Source of the DNA: CAYLZO01 sp964387775
GTDB taxonomy: Bacteria; Chloroflexota; Anaerolineae; JAAYZQ01
NCBI GenBank assembly: GCA_964387775.1
Contig: CAYLZO010000139.1
Coordinates: forward strand, 1-13,879
Direction: 5' to 3'
DNA: 13,879 bases
Under the pieces are notes generated by a model that worked only from the letters and a program-made list of their open reading frames with translations, searched no databases and was not told the DNA's origin. This document shows positions 12,223 to 13,879 of the stretch, piece after piece (position 1 is the first letter of the stretch; each line of letters opens with the position of its first letter). The position numbers were made by a program, and so were the translations under genes.

Positions 12223-12697
12223 CACCCAGGCTCCCAAGCATCCCCGATAGCCGCTGGACGTGCTGCTTTTCCTCCTGGATGATGCGCTCGACGACCTCCC
12301 GGTCGGCGCCCTTGACCACGGCCTGGAGCTCGTGGAAAAAGAGCATCGCCTCTTTCTCAAAGTCGAGGGCGGCGCGCAAGGCCGCCTGTTCGTCCGCCGC
12401 CCGGGCCGCCAGGTTCAGCGCGCTCTCTGGTTGGGCGAAAAAACTCTGCCGGAGCAGGGCGTCGGTGTAGCCCTGGAACTCGTCCCACTGCTCCGGCGAC
12501 AGGGCGAATTCCACCCCACCCCGGCCCATCTGCTCAAAGGCGCGGCGGTGGTACTGCTCCTGCACCGCCAGGTCCTCGAACAGGGCCTTGATGCCGGCCG
12601 TCGTCGCCTTTTTCGCCGCCGCGTTGTAGAACGCCTCGCCGCTCTCTTCCAAGCGCGTGGCGATTTCGATGATCTCGTTTCCGGTCAGCAGTGCCAT
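12209..12697 (-). CDS. Rubrerythrin-like ferritin-fold diiron protein
   Basis: A 162-aa four-helix-bundle protein. Diiron ligands can be seen in two EXXH motifs: E47-Q-Y-H50 in VQEQYHRRAFEQM and E143-K-Q-H146 in IIQEEKQHVQRL. Further Glu residues lie in helix 1 (EESGEAFY, E18/E21) and helix 3 (DFEKEAMLFFHEL, E114/E116). There is no C-terminal rubredoxin domain, so it is an erythrin-type, not a classical rubrerythrin. Such proteins reduce peroxide or protect Fe-S enzymes in anaerobes. That role fits its place between HdrA and the MvhD/Fe-S subunits, but it is inferred. GAGGAGAG precedes the ATG at 12697. It follows the HdrA-like stop by 27 bp, and its 3' end overlaps the small helical gene. 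Confidence 0.88.
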   Translation of the reverse strand: MALLTGNEIIEIATRLEESGEAFYNAAAKKATTAGIKALFEDLAVQEQYHRRAFEQMGRGGVEFALSPEQWDEFQGYTDALLRQSFFAQPESALNLAARAADEQAALRAALDFEKEAMLFFHELQAVVKGADREVVERIIQEEKQHVQRLSGMLGSLGDERP

Positions 12698-12724
12698 TCC
12701 GTCTCTCCTCTGGGTCGAATTCGC

Positions 12725-13879
12725 TCAAGCGGGGACCAGTTCCGTCGGCCGCAGCAGGGCCGCCAACTGGCCCAGCAACTGCCGGTCGGTAAAGCCGTGC
12801 AGGGCGATGGCCCCGCCCCGGCAACCGGCCACGCACAGGCCGCAGCCCTTGCACAGCGCCGGATTGATTCTGGAGGAATGCCTGCGGCTATCGGCCACTC
12901 GCCGCCCCCGCACCGTGACCATTTCCGCCGCGCCAAAGGGGCAGACCTCGACGCACAGGCCGCAAGCCACACACCTCATCGCCAGCACCTCGGCCGTCAT
13001 CGGCTCGATCTCGACCTGGCCGCGGTTGAGCAGGCCCACGGCCTGGGCCGCCGCGCCGCTGGCCTGGGCCACCGTGTCGGGGATGTCCTTGGGTCCCTGG
13101 CAGACGCCGGCCAAAAAGACGCCCTCGGTCGCCGTCTCGACCGGGCGCAGCTTGGGATGGGCCTCCAGGAAAAAGCCGTCGTCGCTGCGGGTGACGTGAA
13201 AGAGCTGCGACAGCTCCTCGACGTCGGCCTGGGGCACCATGGCCGTGGCCAGGACCACCATGTCCACCGGGATCTCGACCACCTCGCCCAGCAGCGTCTC
13301 CTCGGCGCGGACCAGCAACCGGCCGCTCGGGGAGCTTTCGACCTCGGCGCCCTTGCCCCGGATGAAAACGATGCCCTCCTCCTGCACCCGCTCGTAAAAC
13401 TCGGCGTAGCCCTTGCCGTAGGCCGTGATGTCGAAATAGAACTCGTAGACCTGGGCCTGGGTCTTTTCGCGGAGCAGGTGGGCCAGCTTCATCGAGTACA
13501 TGCAGCACACCCGCGAGCAGTAGGCGTTGTGCTGCCGGTCGCGGCTGCCGATGCAGTGCAGAATGGCCACAGCCTTCGGCTGCTGGCCATTCTTCATTAG
13601 CACCTCGCCGCCCGTCGGCCCGCCGGCGCTGACCAGCCGCTCGACCTCCAGCGCGGTGTAGACGTTTTCGTAGCGGCCATAGCCGTATTGGGGCATCGTC
13701 CGGGCGTCGTACAGCTCAAAGCCCGTGGCCAGCACCACCGTCCCGACCTCGATCTCTTCCACCTGCTCCTGCATGCTGTGGTCCACGGCGCCCGCCTCGC
13801 AGGCCCACACGCAGCGGTAACACTCGGCGCAGACGCCGCAATCGAGGCAGCGGGCCGCCTCGGCGCGGGCCTGCTCCTC
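12725..13879 (-). CDS. hdrA: HdrA-like flavin/iron-sulfur subunit, 5' part outside window
   Basis: The C-terminal 384 residues of a heterodisulfide-reductase subunit A-like protein; the frame is open to the right edge. From the edge it shows a Cys-rich motif RCLDCGVCAECYRCVWAC, then VGTVVLATGFELYD (flavin-binding fold), then HCIGSRDRQHNAYCSRVCCMYSMK (cluster-binding, highly conserved in HdrA). The C-terminal flavin half follows (VDMVVLATAMVP, GVFLAGVCQGPKDIPDTVAQASGAA). It ends with two ferredoxin-type clusters, CVACGLCVEVCPFGAAE and CKGCGLCVAGCRGGAI. HdrA is the flavin-based bifurcating hub that receives electrons from MvhD-type proteins and passes them to ferredoxin and a second acceptor. 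It heads the visible operon, 27 bp before the ferritin-like gene. A GTG at 13810 is internal, not the start. HdrB and HdrC are not in view. Full HdrA proteins are usually about 650 residues or more. Confidence 0.92.
   Translation of the reverse strand, partial: EEQARAEAARCLDCGVCAECYRCVWACEAGAVDHSMQEQVEEIEVGTVVLATGFELYDARTMPQYGYGRYENVYTALEVERLVSAGGPTGGEVLMKNGQQPKAVAILHCIGSRDRQHNAYCSRVCCMYSMKLAHLLREKTQAQVYEFYFDITAYGKGYAEFYERVQEEGIVFIRGKGAEVESSPSGRLLVRAEETLLGEVVEIPVDMVVLATAMVPQADVEELSQLFHVTRSDDGFFLEAHPKLRPVETATEGVFLAGVCQGPKDIPDTVAQASGAAAQAVGLLNRGQVEIEPMTAEVLAMRCVACGLCVEVCPFGAAEMVTVRGRRVADSRRHSSRINPALCKGCGLCVAGCRGGAIALHGFTDRQLLGQLAALLRPTELVPA

Noticed and set aside
12260..13600. A 446-codon plus-strand frame opposite ferritin and HdrA genes
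   Set aside because: The minus-strand genes show clear conserved motifs; the plus-strand translation is Leu/Arg/Gln-rich shadow sequence.
7674..13879. Assimilatory or anaerobic sulfite reductase (asrABC) operon
   Set aside because: AsrA- and AsrB-like subunits are present, but there is no siroheme AsrC subunit, while HdrA and MvhD are present.

Overview
The window reads as a GC-rich bacterial genome fragment, most likely an anaerobic or facultative Chloroflexota (Anaerolineae-like) metagenomic contig. The placement is inference. It rests on the gene content, on a YLPL-type motif in a large multidomain glycosidase that I associate with secreted Chloroflexota proteins, and on several families of short dispersed repeats (24-bp ACPERSRR/PFGYAQDR-type units, GGCAAGTTTGAAACTTGCC palindromes, TATCCAATA-type and GATTCCCCG-type repeats) that I recall from such genomes.

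Layout. (1) 1-280: the 3' end of a small gene whose product looks like the Mu-type phage protein gp36 (DUF1320). (2) 333-4544: a 1403-aa modular GH13 alpha-amylase-like protein that lacks a signal peptide and the first half of its catalytic barrel. Its first ~13 residues do not look like GH13, so a recombination or assembly junction probably lies near base 370. (3) 4545-4795: a perfect 14-bp hairpin terminator, then a sigma70-type promoter. (4) 4796-5722: fmt, methionyl-tRNA formyltransferase. (5) 5769-7705: a promoter, a stand-alone receiver-domain response regulator and a six-TM histidine kinase carrying a RegB-like GGxxNP motif. (6) 7674-13879, minus strand: an operon read right to left. 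It encodes an HdrA-like flavoprotein (5' end outside the window), a rubrerythrin-like ferritin, a 67-aa partner plus a nucleotidyltransferase, an MvhD/FlxD-like protein, two related 4Fe-4S dicluster proteins, an FAD/NAD(P) oxidoreductase and a cyclic-nucleotide-binding-fold protein.

How the genes work together. HdrA, the MvhD-type protein, two AsrA/HydB-type Fe-S subunits and one AsrB/HydG-type FAD/NAD subunit match the subunit set of Flx-Hdr complexes. In that model the FAD/NAD subunit takes electrons from NAD(P)H, the Fe-S subunits and MvhD relay them, and HdrA bifurcates them to a ferredoxin and a second acceptor. HdrB, HdrC and any hydrogenase large subunit are not in the window. Stops and starts overlap as ATGA at two subunit boundaries, which suggests translational coupling. 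The ferritin-like and CNB-fold genes look like oxidative-stress and sensory accessories. The nucleotidyltransferase pair is wedged in with overlapping ends and looks like a foreign two-gene cassette. The convergent receiver/kinase pair may be redox-sensing, but its link to the operon is only inferred.

The most striking non-gene signal is repeat invasion. In-frame or boundary-altering short repeats have entered at least four coding sequences: two Fn3 domains of the amylase, both Fe-S subunits and the MvhD C-terminus. Palindromes also occupy the short gaps around the FAD/NAD gene. No tRNA, rRNA, CRISPR array or insertion sequence was seen.
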